Assembly: GCA_000310025.1 (NCBI GenBank)
Contig: FN649735.1
Span: 1,796,040 to 1,843,621 of the forward strand
Source: Ectocarpus siliculosus
Lineage: Eukaryota; Sar; Phaeophyceae; Ectocarpales; Ectocarpaceae
DNA length: 47,582 nt
Reading direction: 5' to 3'
This document shows, one piece after another, positions 31,130-40,000 of this stretch (position 1 is the first letter of the stretch; every line of letters begins with the position of its first letter). A model generated the notes under the pieces. It ran no database searches and was not told the origin of the DNA. It saw only the letters and a list, made by a program, of their open reading frames with translations. The position numbers and the translations under genes are program-made.

Positions 31130-31259
31130 ACGATGGGTCATATGGCCGATGTTGTCCAGCTCCGGGGTACGAGAAGCACAGCTTCTCTCCCTCATTGATG
31201 TGTTTCAAAGTGAGCATCCTCACTCGGTTCGTTTGCGCGGCCCCTTTGCCGGCGACTAC
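31130..31259 (-). CDS. SET exon C copy C1- (intact C-terminal SET exon)
   Basis: Acceptor TTTCACACAG, then VVAGKGAAQTNRVRMLTLKH, INEGEKLCFSYPGAGQ. Has the Gly-Glu-x-Leu-x-Phe-x-Tyr motif whose Tyr closes the SET active site. The frame stays open but runs into the antisense of C1+. Together with C1+ it forms an imperfect palindrome, arms about 30932-31105 and 31135-31420. Confidence 0.65.
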
Positions 31260-31493
31260 CTGTGTGAAACTAAGGGTGCGAAAGAAACCATTCGGGTAGG
31301 GTACACGCAGGCGGTGGGGGGAGAGAGGGGTGTGCACCAGTTGCGGCTTGAGCATAAAAACAAACATGTGTGTATATAAGCAAACAAGTATCGACCGTTG
31401 TGACCGACTCGCCAATGGAACGAGGATGGCGACTGAGAGGCGACGGGATGTGCTTGCAGGGCGCCGGAGGGTTACGGTCTCATGTTTGCATAC

Positions 31494-31590
31494 GCGCATG
31501 CCAATGACAGGGGGTTTGTTGTTTTCGCCACGGAGGCAATCGGTGAGCACGAGGTCGTCACCCAGCTCAAGGGGGAGGTCATGGACTCGC
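31494..31590 (+). pseudogene. SET exon A copy A2+
   Basis: YAHANDRGFVVFATEAIGEH, EVVTQLKGEVMDS: an open SET N-terminal motif. The only A copy without an inverted partner. Its downstream end (CCTGTGCTTCAGACGTGTC) recurs at 29135-29155, which marks a lost A copy there. No intact B or C follows on this strand. Confidence 0.65.
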
Positions 31591-31952
31591 CTGTGCTTCA
31601 GACGTGTCTATTAGAAGGAACAGCAACGTCGCGCCATCCGAGTTCACACGCTTCAAGTTCAAGCGGGGTTCGAGAAGAGGGTTCCTTGCCCTTGCTTTGC
31701 TTTTTGCTGCCGAACGCATGCTACGTGGGCAGCAGCAGCAGCAACAATTCCCAATGTGAACGTGGTGGACACAGCTTGGGTGGGGGGGTATGATAGGGTC
31801 CTGTGAAATCACTTCGTGGCGGGTACGCAAGATCGTCAGTCAGCACAAGCACGATTACGTACTGCTCCCAGCACACTCGACAATGTGTCATCCATCCCTT
31901 CTAACTGACGGATAGGCGGCACTGCTGTTTGGAACCATGGCACGGTGCTCAC

Positions 31953-32062
31953 CGTGTGGACGTACATGTTTGGTGTACTTTAGTGGTTGATAACCTAACC
32001 GGGTACCCCTTCGGCATACAGTCAACGAACAAGAGGTCGTCCCCAACTTGAACGATGCACTC
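31953..32062 (-). pseudogene. SET exon B copy B4- (1-bp deletion)
   Basis: 110 bp instead of 111. ECIVQVGDDLLFVDCMPKGY, PVRLS, then the frame shifts inside the NHSC core; CCAAACATGTACGTCCACAC still matches PNMYVHT in another frame. Donor GTGAGC kept. Confidence 0.7.
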
Positions 32063-32096
32063 CTGAGGCACCGAGTAGCCCCCATCGCTGCCGCAG

Positions 32097-32211
32097 GGGT
32101 GTGTTGTCCAAGTTGGGGAGACAAACCCCTTGCATGTTGACTGCATGGTGAAGATATACCCGGCAAGGCTCATGAACCAGTTATGCACCCCAAACGAGCT
32201 ACGTACACACG
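32097..32211 (+). pseudogene. SET exon B copy B4+ (frameshifted)
   Basis: GCVVQVGETNPLHVDCMVKI, YPARLMNQLCTPN, then an insertion shifts the frame; NHSC reads NQLC. Inverted partner of B4-, closest to B2+. Confidence 0.7.
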
Positions 32212-32534
32212 GTTGAGCAGAGTGCCATGGTCCCAACAAAACAGACTTGTAGACAACTATTCATCAGTCAATTAGCCGGGATGGGTGATACAATGTCGAG
32301 TGTACTTGAAGCATTTTGTCAACGTGTTTGAAGTCACATTCAAGTCCAAGCAGGGTTCAAGTAGAAGATTTGCTGTCACACACATGCTACGTATGCACGA
32401 GCAGCAACCGTACCCAACGTCAACGTGGTGGACACGGGCGTCGGTGGATGATATGATGTAGCGTGCGGTCAAATTAGCTCTTTTGGGGTACGCAGATTCG
32501 TCTTCATTCTTCCAGTACACTCTTTTGTTTCATG

Positions 32535-32571
32535 TGAAGACAACAACAACAACAACAACAACAACAACACT
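32535..32571. repeat. (CAA)n microsatellite
   Basis: About ten CAA/ACA triplets in a spacer of the array. Confidence 0.85.
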
Positions 32572-32658
32572 TCACAATGTATCGCCCATCCCATCGAACT
32601 GACTGCAGTAGAGATCTCCCCTTATTTAAATGTTGGCCACACACACATCTTGCCCCAC

Positions 32659-32758
32659 CGCGTTTCGGGTCGCAGGAATGGTTGAATGCCCGGCATGGGT
32701 TGCCCTTCAGCATGCAGCCCACAAATAGGGGGTCGTGTCCAACTTGCATAACGCACCC
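32659..32758 (-). pseudogene. SET exon B copy B5- (3' end damaged)
   Basis: GCVMQVGHDPLFVGCMLKGN, PCRAFNHSCDPK, then the NVYLYT end is lost (100 bp instead of 111). NHSC is intact. Confidence 0.7.
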
Positions 32759-32792
32759 CTGCGGACGCGATTAGATCCCGTCGCTGCCGCAT

Positions 32793-32904
32793 GGCTGCGT
32801 TGTCCAAGTTGGGGATGATTCCCTGTTCTTGGAAGCCCGTGATGTTGGGCTACCCGTGCCGAGCGTTCAACCACTCCTGCCACCCGAACGTGTTTATGTA
32901 CACG
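32793..32904 (+). pseudogene. SET exon B copy B5+ (acceptor lost, frameshift)
   Basis: The acceptor position reads GCCGCAT instead of GCCGCAG. Starts CVVQVGDDSLFLEA, then a frameshift; the other frame gives GYPCRAFNHSCHPNVFMYT up to a GTGGGC donor. Inverted partner of B5-. Confidence 0.7.
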
Positions 32905-33691
32905 GTGGGCAAGTTGTGTGTGCGGTGAGCATGGAACAAGGGGATATATCTACTGCAGTCAGCTGGGATAGGATGTGTGATACATTGTCGAGCGTACTGA
33001 GAGCGTTGCGCGGACGGGTTTCAAGTCTAATATTCTCAGTTTTTTTGTTATCTGTACAGATGGGCGGTAAGCGTGCTCAGGAAGGTTGGGCATGTGTTTT
33101 ATTACTGCAACAACGATAGGAGAAAGGGACGGGGCGGGGTCCTTTCATCGCCCCTCCAGAGCACCCCTTCACGACGAATGTGTCTCTTTTGCCACGTTTT
33201 GTTGTAAACCGTTGGTCGGGGTGTATGCCCTGTGCCCGAGAGTTCTGCTGCATATCGCCTCCGCTTTCGTTGGAGAAAGGAAGTGGACATGTTGCACGTT
33301 GTGTCGACCCCCTCTCGACGTGTTGAGCCACATTATTTCTAGGCCGTGCTTCTTCCCCATGTGCACGCAGAGGGTGCACCGTCAATTCACGGATCAGCCC
33401 ACATACGAGTGTGATTCCCCCCACCAAAGACATTACACGCACGCCGCCCATCTGGGGGGGCGTGGATCCTAATATTTTCCTTATTAAGCAACTCTGTTCT
33501 TGGGCCAGCCGCCTAGCGCGGAGGATGCCATGAACAAAGACAATCACACGAACTCGTTTGTCCGGCAGAGACTTGCAGTAACACCTCTTTCCATAGGTCG
33601 GTCACGGTCGAACTTGTGTTCTTTTTCAAGAACAAGGCGCAACAGGTGCGCCCGCCCCTCCCCCCCCGTCGTGTACCCTGTTGTTATTGCG

Positions 33692-33793
33692 ACGATGGCT
33701 GCCGGTAAGGGGGACTCGGAAGAGTAGCGCGTCTTTGTCTTCTCTCTCAGGGACATCGCAGGGGGCGAGGAGCTGCATTCTACTCGGACCCCG
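33692..33793 (+). pseudogene. SET exon C copy C2+ (stop and frameshift)
   Basis: MAAGKGDSEE, stop, RVFVFSLRDIAGGEEL, then a frameshift separates GEEL from FYSDP. Equivalent to C1 but broken. Confidence 0.65.
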
Positions 33794-33794
33794 C

Positions 33795-33935
33795 GCCGCC
33801 CATGATCGCTCTGATGAGCGATGATGTGCGAGACGGGGCACGAGCAGAATGAAGCTCCTCGCACTCTTCCCTCAGAGAGAAGACGAAGACGTGTTACTTT
33901 TCCGAGTCCCCCTTACCGGCGGTCAACCGCTGCGT
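33795..33935 (-). pseudogene. SET exon C copy C2- (broken)
   Basis: Mirror partner of C2+: AGKGDSEK, stop, HVFVFSLREECEELHS in one frame. Together they form an imperfect palindrome, arms about 33590-33790 and 33795-34070. Confidence 0.6.
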
Positions 33936-34159
33936 GGAACAAAGGATGCGAAAGAGAGCCTTTGGGGAGGGTACAAGAAGGGGGGGGGGCGTGTGCAACA
34001 CTTGTACCTTGTGTAGAAAAACAAGACAAGAAAATTATCGACCGCTGTGACCGGGTCACCAATAGAAAGAGGTTGGTGCCGCAGAGGCGAGCGGATGTGC
34101 TTGCGGGGTACCGGGCAGTTGCGGCCTGATGTCTCAGCGCAAGGAGATTTTGGGGCGGC

Positions 34160-34310
34160 GGGTGGGAGGGCACCGCCTGATTGAAGTAGTCCACATGTAT
34201 GCATGTGGATGTGCCAATGACAGGGGGATTGGATTTTTCGCCACGGAGGCAATCGGCGAGCAGGAGGTTGTCACCGAGTTCAAAGTGGGAGGTCCCGTGG
34301 ACGTGCTTGT
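34160..34310 (+). pseudogene. SET exon A copy A3+
   Basis: Open from an ATG at 34129; GCANDRGIGFFATEAIGEQE, VVTEFKVGGPVDVL. SET N-terminal motif with a damaged EFxGE (EFKVGG). Faces A3- tail to tail. The following B6+ is broken. Confidence 0.6.
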
Positions 34311-34349
34311 GCCGAAGAGAGCAGGTGGCTGCGTACCACCGCCACCCGC

Positions 34350-34482
34350 TTTTTTTGCTTCGGAGGGATCAATGCTCTCTCCCACGAACTCCGCCACGAC
34401 CTCCTGCTCCCCGGTGGCCTCTGTGGCGAAAACTCCAAACCCCCTGCCATTGTCAACATTTCCGCGACAATTACAAGAGGAG
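34350..34482 (-). CDS. SET exon A copy A3- (best-preserved N-terminal exon)
   Basis: CRGNVDNGRGFGVFATEATG, EQEVVAEFVGESIDPSEAKK: canonical start of a SET domain (GxGVFAxxxI...EFxGE, cofactor-binding strand). Its inverted partner A3+ lies 40-60 bp away. Downstream on the same strand come damaged B5- and B4-, then intact C1-, so an A-B-B-C order exists on the minus strand but with broken B exons. Confidence 0.55.
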
Positions 34483-34565
34483 CGGGTGAGGTACTGGTCT
34501 GGTGTAGAGTGGACTATTTTTTGAGAATGACGGCAAGACAGGTATATAGCTGGGGCTCTCTCTCT

Positions 34566-34851
34566 CTCTCTCAAGGCACCTGAATTCTGCGTAACGCTCA
34601 TGGTGGAAGTGGGACAATGTTGTTCACTTTGATGCGCGCTTTGTATGTGAGTTTCGCAGTCACCCAAATGCATGTTATCTCCATGTTGTATTTCTGTACA
34701 TCCAAAACCTCTCCGCACCTATGTTATTAATTGTCGAACATTGCATTGCGATACTTCAACCGACGCCTCCACGGCAAACCCCGCCCGTGCCTTGAAGAGC
34801 ATGTCTGTTGAAGAAGAGCAACGTGAGGTCCCCCGTATTCACACATTTCAA
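34566..34851 (+). repeat. Array spacer unit D, copy 2
   Basis: Direct copy of 27760-28061, again just downstream of the A pair and followed by unit E. A short CT run (34559-34573) precedes it. Confidence 0.65.
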
Positions 34852-35108
34852 TGCCAAGCAGGATTGAAGTAGAGGGTTCCTTGCCCTTGGCCTTGTTTTG
34901 CTGCAGTATGCTTCGCCGGCAGCAGCAGCAACCACGTCCAACGTACACGTGGTGGACACGGCGTGGGTGGATGGTATGGTAGGGTTGTGTCAAACCAGTT
35001 CGTTAGGGGTACGCCGATTCGTCAGTCAGCCCCCCACCCCGTCTGTCCCTCCCGCCAACACCATTTCTTTCCCTTTCCTGGACTCCCCCGATCTCATCGC
35101 TGCCTCAG

Positions 35109-35221
35109 GGACGCATCGTATAATTTTGGGATGACCTCATGTAGTCGGGACGGTATCATCCAGGGCTACCCGTCCCGGACGTTCAGCCATGCATGCAACC
35201 CGAGCATGTTTTACGTACACG
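35109..35221 (+). pseudogene. SET exon B copy B6+ (unpaired, frameshifted)
   Basis: The only B copy with no inverted partner. It has a strong pyrimidine tract and acceptor (CATCGCTGCCTCAG) and donor GTGAGC, but the first half is out of frame; IIQGYPSRTFSHACNPSMFY replaces the usual core (SHAC for NHSC). It suggests what an unmirrored B exon looked like. Confidence 0.65.
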
Positions 35222-35434
35222 GTGAGCAGCGTACAATGCCTCCCGCGGTAAGACTAGATCTCTGCATCAGTCAATCGGGACTCCTTGCGCAGTACCACCC
35301 TCTTTGGTGCCCACCCCCCAACTGTTTGCCCGCCGCTTCCGTCCTCGACCCTTACAAGAATTGCCGGGATTGCAGTCAGAACATCCGTGACGACAACGTT
35401 GCCTCGCAGACATGCCGTTGCCCCGCAGGGAACT

Positions 35435-35698
35435 TCAAAGAACAAATAAGTCTGTAATTTTTCGGCACTTAAGTCCACGGCTATTGGCAACGAACGCTTC
35501 GCAGTCGTTGATGGTAACGTCATCGTCGATGATGCAGCCCAGTTTGTCGCGGAGGAAAGTGAGCAACAAAAGGAGGACATGGTTGGTGCCCACGTGGTTA
35601 TTGTTGAATGACATCGGCAGCCGCGTTCGTCGTGTAGTGGTTGTTGGTGCTGTTGTTGTTTCCGTTGTTGATCCCTCCCCTTGTCTTGTGCCTCGCAT
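35435..35698 (-). CDS. Unidentified ORF, 87 residues
   Basis: ATG-initiated minus-strand frame. The first part is Thr-rich; the second (NNNHVGTNHVLLLLLTFLRD, KLGCIIDDDVTINDCEAFVA) has a normal protein-like composition with one hydrophobic helix. No family recognised. A longer overlapping frame (35254-35994) looks low-complexity. Could be an exon of a larger gene or chance. Confidence 0.2.
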   Translation of the reverse strand: MRGTRQGEGSTTETTTAPTTTTRRTRLPMSFNNNHVGTNHVLLLLLTFLRDKLGCIIDDDVTINDCEAFVANSRGLKCRKITDLFVL

Positions 35699-36208
35699 GG
35701 CTTGGTCGCTCGCAGCGGGGATTTAGTACTTGTCCTATTGCTGTTGCTGCTGTCGTTGCTGCCGTGGTGATGGTATGCCTCGATGTTTGTCGACGGCGCA
35801 CAAGCCGTATGCGCGTCGTGCAAAAGGTATTGAGTGCGGTCGGTTGTTCGTTCGCCGTACCAGCGTGAACGCTTGGTCAGGCTCACTTGCAACCGGTATT
35901 GCCTGTCGATATTACAGGAGACGATGGCCCGGACAACCCGACTGTCCTGCTCGTTTGTCTGCCCCGACATTGCCTGTTCGTTCGGTGTATGCATACGGTC
36001 GGTTATTAGGGCTATTGTAAGGTGATCCGAAGCTACGCCAAATATTAAGTCCTGACCGTGTGCGTTCGCATCTCTTTTTTTTGTGACGTTTCGCGGTTTG
36101 TTTTACAGCGTGGCGTTGCTGACGGCGGACACGACAGTACGAGAAGGGCCGGTTCGACACGTTCAGCGTGGAACGAAAAGGTGCTGTGCGCTTGATGTTT
36201 TGTTTTGT

Positions 36209-36310
36209 TTCCTTTTCCTCCCTTTTCCTACAACCCGTAGTTTTACCTTCCGTTCACGTTTCCTTTTCCTCCCTTTTCCTACAACCCGTAGTTTTACCTT
36301 CCGTTCACGC
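36209..36310 (+). repeat. 51-bp perfect tandem duplication
   Basis: TTCCTTTTCCTCCCTTTTCC, TACAACCCGTAGTTTTACCT, TCCGTTCACG occurs twice in a row, starting at 36209 and 36260. Confidence 0.95.
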
Positions 36311-36830
36311 CCGTCTCTTTCAATACAGCCGTGGCTCTAGTCCGGGACCGAGTTGCGAGTTTTTTTCGGGTCGATTTTGGCTTGCACGTGAGATCAAATG
36401 ATTTCCTACCGCGTTTTACCGCTCAGGTTCCTTCGTTCCTAGGGATTTAGTCCCGATTCCGTGCCATGCAACACTCGCCTGGGGAGAGGTAGGTGTATCG
36501 TTCATCAGGTATGAGACTGCCACGCCGCAGCACACGCAAGGTACAGCTTGGCATTGGCCTCATCCTGTTTTTTGTGCACGCTACGGCTGCAGTGGTAGAA
36601 CCTCAGAACCTGCTTGTCTATTCGGGCTCCTGCAAACGTTCGAAGAACACCGCTGCACTAACAAGACCCTCATCAGTTGCAACACTTTTTCATGGAATGC
36701 TGATGGCATTCATAGCACCGCAACTTTCTTTTACGCTCTTCTTCCCACCCCGCCCTCGCCGCGACTCTTCCTTACACCTTTTCGCACTGGCTGCGCACCC
36801 CGCTTGCTACGACCTGCAACTACAATCCAG

Positions 36831-37027
36831 GTGTTCACCGGGCACCAGAATGATCTGCGCTCGGGGCTGGACGCGTGCTTCGCCCCGAACGCGCAGTACG
36901 TCCTGTCCGGTCCCGAAGAAACACACATCATCTGCTGTACACCTGGCCTACGGAAGACGGTAAACTTGCCACAAGATGCTCTCCCAACGGGCACTCGTCC
37001 GCGGTTGGCGAGGTCATCGCGAGCCCG
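36831..37027 (+). pseudogene. WD40-repeat exon, WDR82/Swd2-like, frameshifted
   Basis: Good acceptor (ACTACAATCCAG) followed by VFTGHQNDLRSGLDACFAPN, AQYVLSGPEE: the blade pattern GH...D.C/SF.P..Q.VLSG.E typical of WD40 proteins and closest, from memory, to WDR82/Swd2. Then a one-base shift; the other frame continues LYTWPTEDGKL and PNGHSSAVGEVIASP up to TGA, i.e. the rest of this blade and the start of the next. No other exons of such a gene were found. WDR82/Swd2 belongs to COMPASS-type SET1 methyltransferase complexes (established); a link to the nearby SET array is speculation. Most likely a pseudogene fragment. Confidence 0.5.
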
Positions 37028-37030
37028 TGA

Positions 37031-40000
37031 ACGCACACGGCGCTGTGGATGGACACGGGTTTGGAACCGGGGCATTGGGATTTTGATCTTCGCGGGTGGT
37101 GTGTATTTTTCGCTGGACGCTACGCCTACTGCTGCTGTCCGATAGTGTCAAGTCACAGAGAACATGTCGCGCACATTGATGTAACTGCTGCTGACGATTG
37201 AGCTTAGTTTGATCGATCAGCTTGGACGCTCTAAAGTTGTCGCGATGGAGGATTCCTTGCATTCTTGCTCTCTCTGTTTCCCGGCAGGTGCTGTCGCTCG
37301 GAGAACTTGTCGAGATTTCCGGACACCCGGATCCACCTGTCTTGCAAGGGTCCCCGCGATTCTCACCGTAGCCCGCTGAATATCTACGTGTACATGTAGA
37401 CTACTGTACAGAGGCCTCTGGTATGCATAGTGGGCATAGAAAATCACGAGCGCCTCACGTAAAATAGAATTGTGTGAGTAGTGATTAAGAAGAGGATATC
37501 GACCCATGGTAGCATTTAAAGACGGCTCGCTGCAATCGCGAAACCTGCACCCGCCCCAGCCATACCTACTGCATGCTGTCTAGGTACATACGTAGGCTTG
37601 CCTGGATGGACTGGACTGGACATCTACTGGTGTAGATTAATTTTCAATTTACATCATGCTCGAACGAAAACTCAGTTCCCACTCATTGCTGTCGGCCGTG
37701 TACCCGTTTGCTGTATCAGTTTATGGATCACCGTACCGTCCGCGCTTGCGATTGCGTACGTCTATCTCCCGTTATTGCGAGCTAAGTCTATTTTCCGGTG
37801 TATAAGAGGGTTGCAGGCCGTGATGCGACATTTAAGAGTGTCGTTTTGTTCGTTTTCATTTCGATAAACCCTGGGAGGCTTGGTTGCCTCAACGCTAGCC
37901 CGTGACTCCCTGCATCACAGCCGCTTCCCCTCTAGGGAGGTCCCCCTGGGCAGTATTGAGTCCTCCAGGGATGCTGTACAGGGTTCAAGGTTATTAAGAA
38001 CAGTTTTGAAGTTGGTTCTGGCGCAATCTCGTTCCCGATCGGGTGTATTTACATAGATAGGCCGCCTTCGTAGAGTCCAGAAATGAAACTCGCCACTCCG
38101 CACGACGCACGACCCACACATCAACGGCAGAAATGATTCGAAATGTATGCAGGCTGTCCAGACAACTGACCCAATTTTTTGAGGGGACGAGGCGTGATGG
38201 GTCTTTACTAATCCGAGCTTCTTGTGGCGATAAACACAACAGTCAGCAGCAGTTCTTTTGCTGCCCCATAAAATCGGCGCGCATTTCGCCCCTGCGTTTG
38301 TTGCCAAATCCTGTCAACTGCTGTTCAGTTTTTTCGCCTTGTGGGCTTTTCCCTCCCGGTCCTACAGTGGGCTTGAAAGTGAGGGCCATCACCAAGGAGT
38401 CACAGTGGGCCTGGCATGTTGCTCCGATGAGTTTGGTTTTGAGGATCGGGAAAGAGTAGAGTAGCAAAGCGGCTACACACAGGAGACACCCAAACAGAAA
38501 ATATCGGATAATTTGCTGGAATCTCCGACTGGTCCAGCCATCGGTTTGACTCTTTCGTCTCGTCGCGAGATGGCTACGACACGCACAGATTTGCGCGCGG
38601 CGCACCAGCCACTCCCCGTCCGCCCTCAGTCTAATGGTGGCAGATGAGAAAAGAGGCACGCAAATGTCCAGAGAATCCCGGACCGAAGCAAAACATTCTT
38701 TGAACACGGCAGACCGGAGACAACAAGGAAACCTTATGCATGCGTGTCGCAGAAGTAGAGGGCATGTATGTGCATAGCGTAGGACGGCGGTTCCCTGCGG
38801 ACTGGTGGGCATACACGTGTTTATACGCCGCCACAGATAGCCTGCGGCAGGTCAGCGTACTATCGTTTCCTCTGGCAGTGCCGAGGACATGAATGGTGGG
38901 CGCCTGGCTGTTGTGTTCATGAAATGAGATGCGTGTCTGCATCTGGGGCCAGATGGATCCGAACTGACACAAACTGACGAAATTCAAACTATCTCCCTCT
39001 GTTCGATGCTGTTGGTCCTCTCTCTCTCAGCGCTTGTTCGTTTTGTTCTTACCTTCTTCTTTTCATGAATGCGGCAGGGAGTCGCTGGTAAGACGGTTGT
39101 AGCTGTGGCGACTGTTTGCTGTAGCGCGTCATGCCCAGCACACGCTGACTGTCGAGCTATCTAGCCGCGATGTGATATTGAAAAAGCACGACGAGACGTG
39201 CCTCCCTGCTGATTTTGTTTTTCTGCGGCATGGGCGAGGAGTGCGAAACAGTTGCTCCTCATCAAATCATGTGTCCTTCTCTTGTGTGCATTTGTTCATG
39301 CTGATGATATTTTCACGTGGCAAAGAGCAGATGCACAAGAGGTTGCGAGTTGCCCGTCGCCCTTGATGTCTAAACACGCAGGAGAGCAACAGAGCCGAAT
39401 TGTATCGCACGAGTCGCGCACCGGCCGTCACCCCGCTGTTCGCCTGCGACCTCTAAAGGTATCGCTTTGCCGCGAGCCATGGGTTCGGTATCCGCCTGGG
39501 GCGAGAGGATTCTGGGGTGCCTTCTGCAGGGAGGGGGATGATTAAATATATCTGTTTCGCTGGACACGACAGAGCAAATAGAGGATAAAGCCAGGTCGGG
39601 AAACATGAACGAAGGAAAGTGCGCTGCTATATCATAGACTTGTTGCGTCCGCAAATACCAAATGTATACCATGTTGCTGTATCCTTCGGCAACCCAACCG
39701 TTATATTTTTGTAACGGATTGTACATGTGGTGTCGTCGTCTGTTTGCTTCACGAGCGCGCGCGCGGCGGGGGGTGCGTGATTTGTTTCAGAATGAATACT
39801 CTGTACCCCCAAACTTGAAACGTTTCTGTCTTCCACGAGCGAGGTACTGTCGCTTCCCCATCGTCTCGCAATGTCCACCTTCCCCTCTTCTCTCTCCTTG
39901 CCAACTCGCGTGCACCGGCCTGCACCAGCGAGTGCTGCCTTCTCTGCAGACGACCGCCAGCGGCACCAGCGACCACGGACTCCTGCACAAGAGGCACACT

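Larger units (their letters stand above)
27510..35221. repeat. Tandem array of mirrored SET-domain exon copies (overview)
   Basis: Three exon types of one SET-domain gene family recur. A is the SET start (RGFGVFATEAIGEQEVV...EFxGE). B is the motif exon with KGYPARLxNHSCxPNVYLYT, 111 bp and phase 0/0 when intact. C is the SET end (RVRxFxxRDIxxGE(E/K)LxFSY). Plus-strand order is A-B-B-B-C, A-B-B-C, A-B, i.e. about three tandem gene copies. Nearly every exon copy has an inverted partner within about 30-150 bp. Spacer sequences (units D, E, F) repeat only in direct orientation. No complete intact gene can be read on either strand. Individual copies follow. Confidence 0.85.

Noticed and set aside
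27510-35221. A complete functional SET gene on either strand
   Set aside because: On both strands at least one required exon between a good A and a good C copy has a frameshift, stop or lost splice site.
35254-35994. 246-codon minus-strand frame
   Set aside because: Asn/Ser/Gln-rich low-complexity sequence from imperfect triplet repeats; no motif.
36493-36963. 156-codon plus-strand frame
   Set aside because: No motif before 36831; after that point the WD40 blade is in a different frame.
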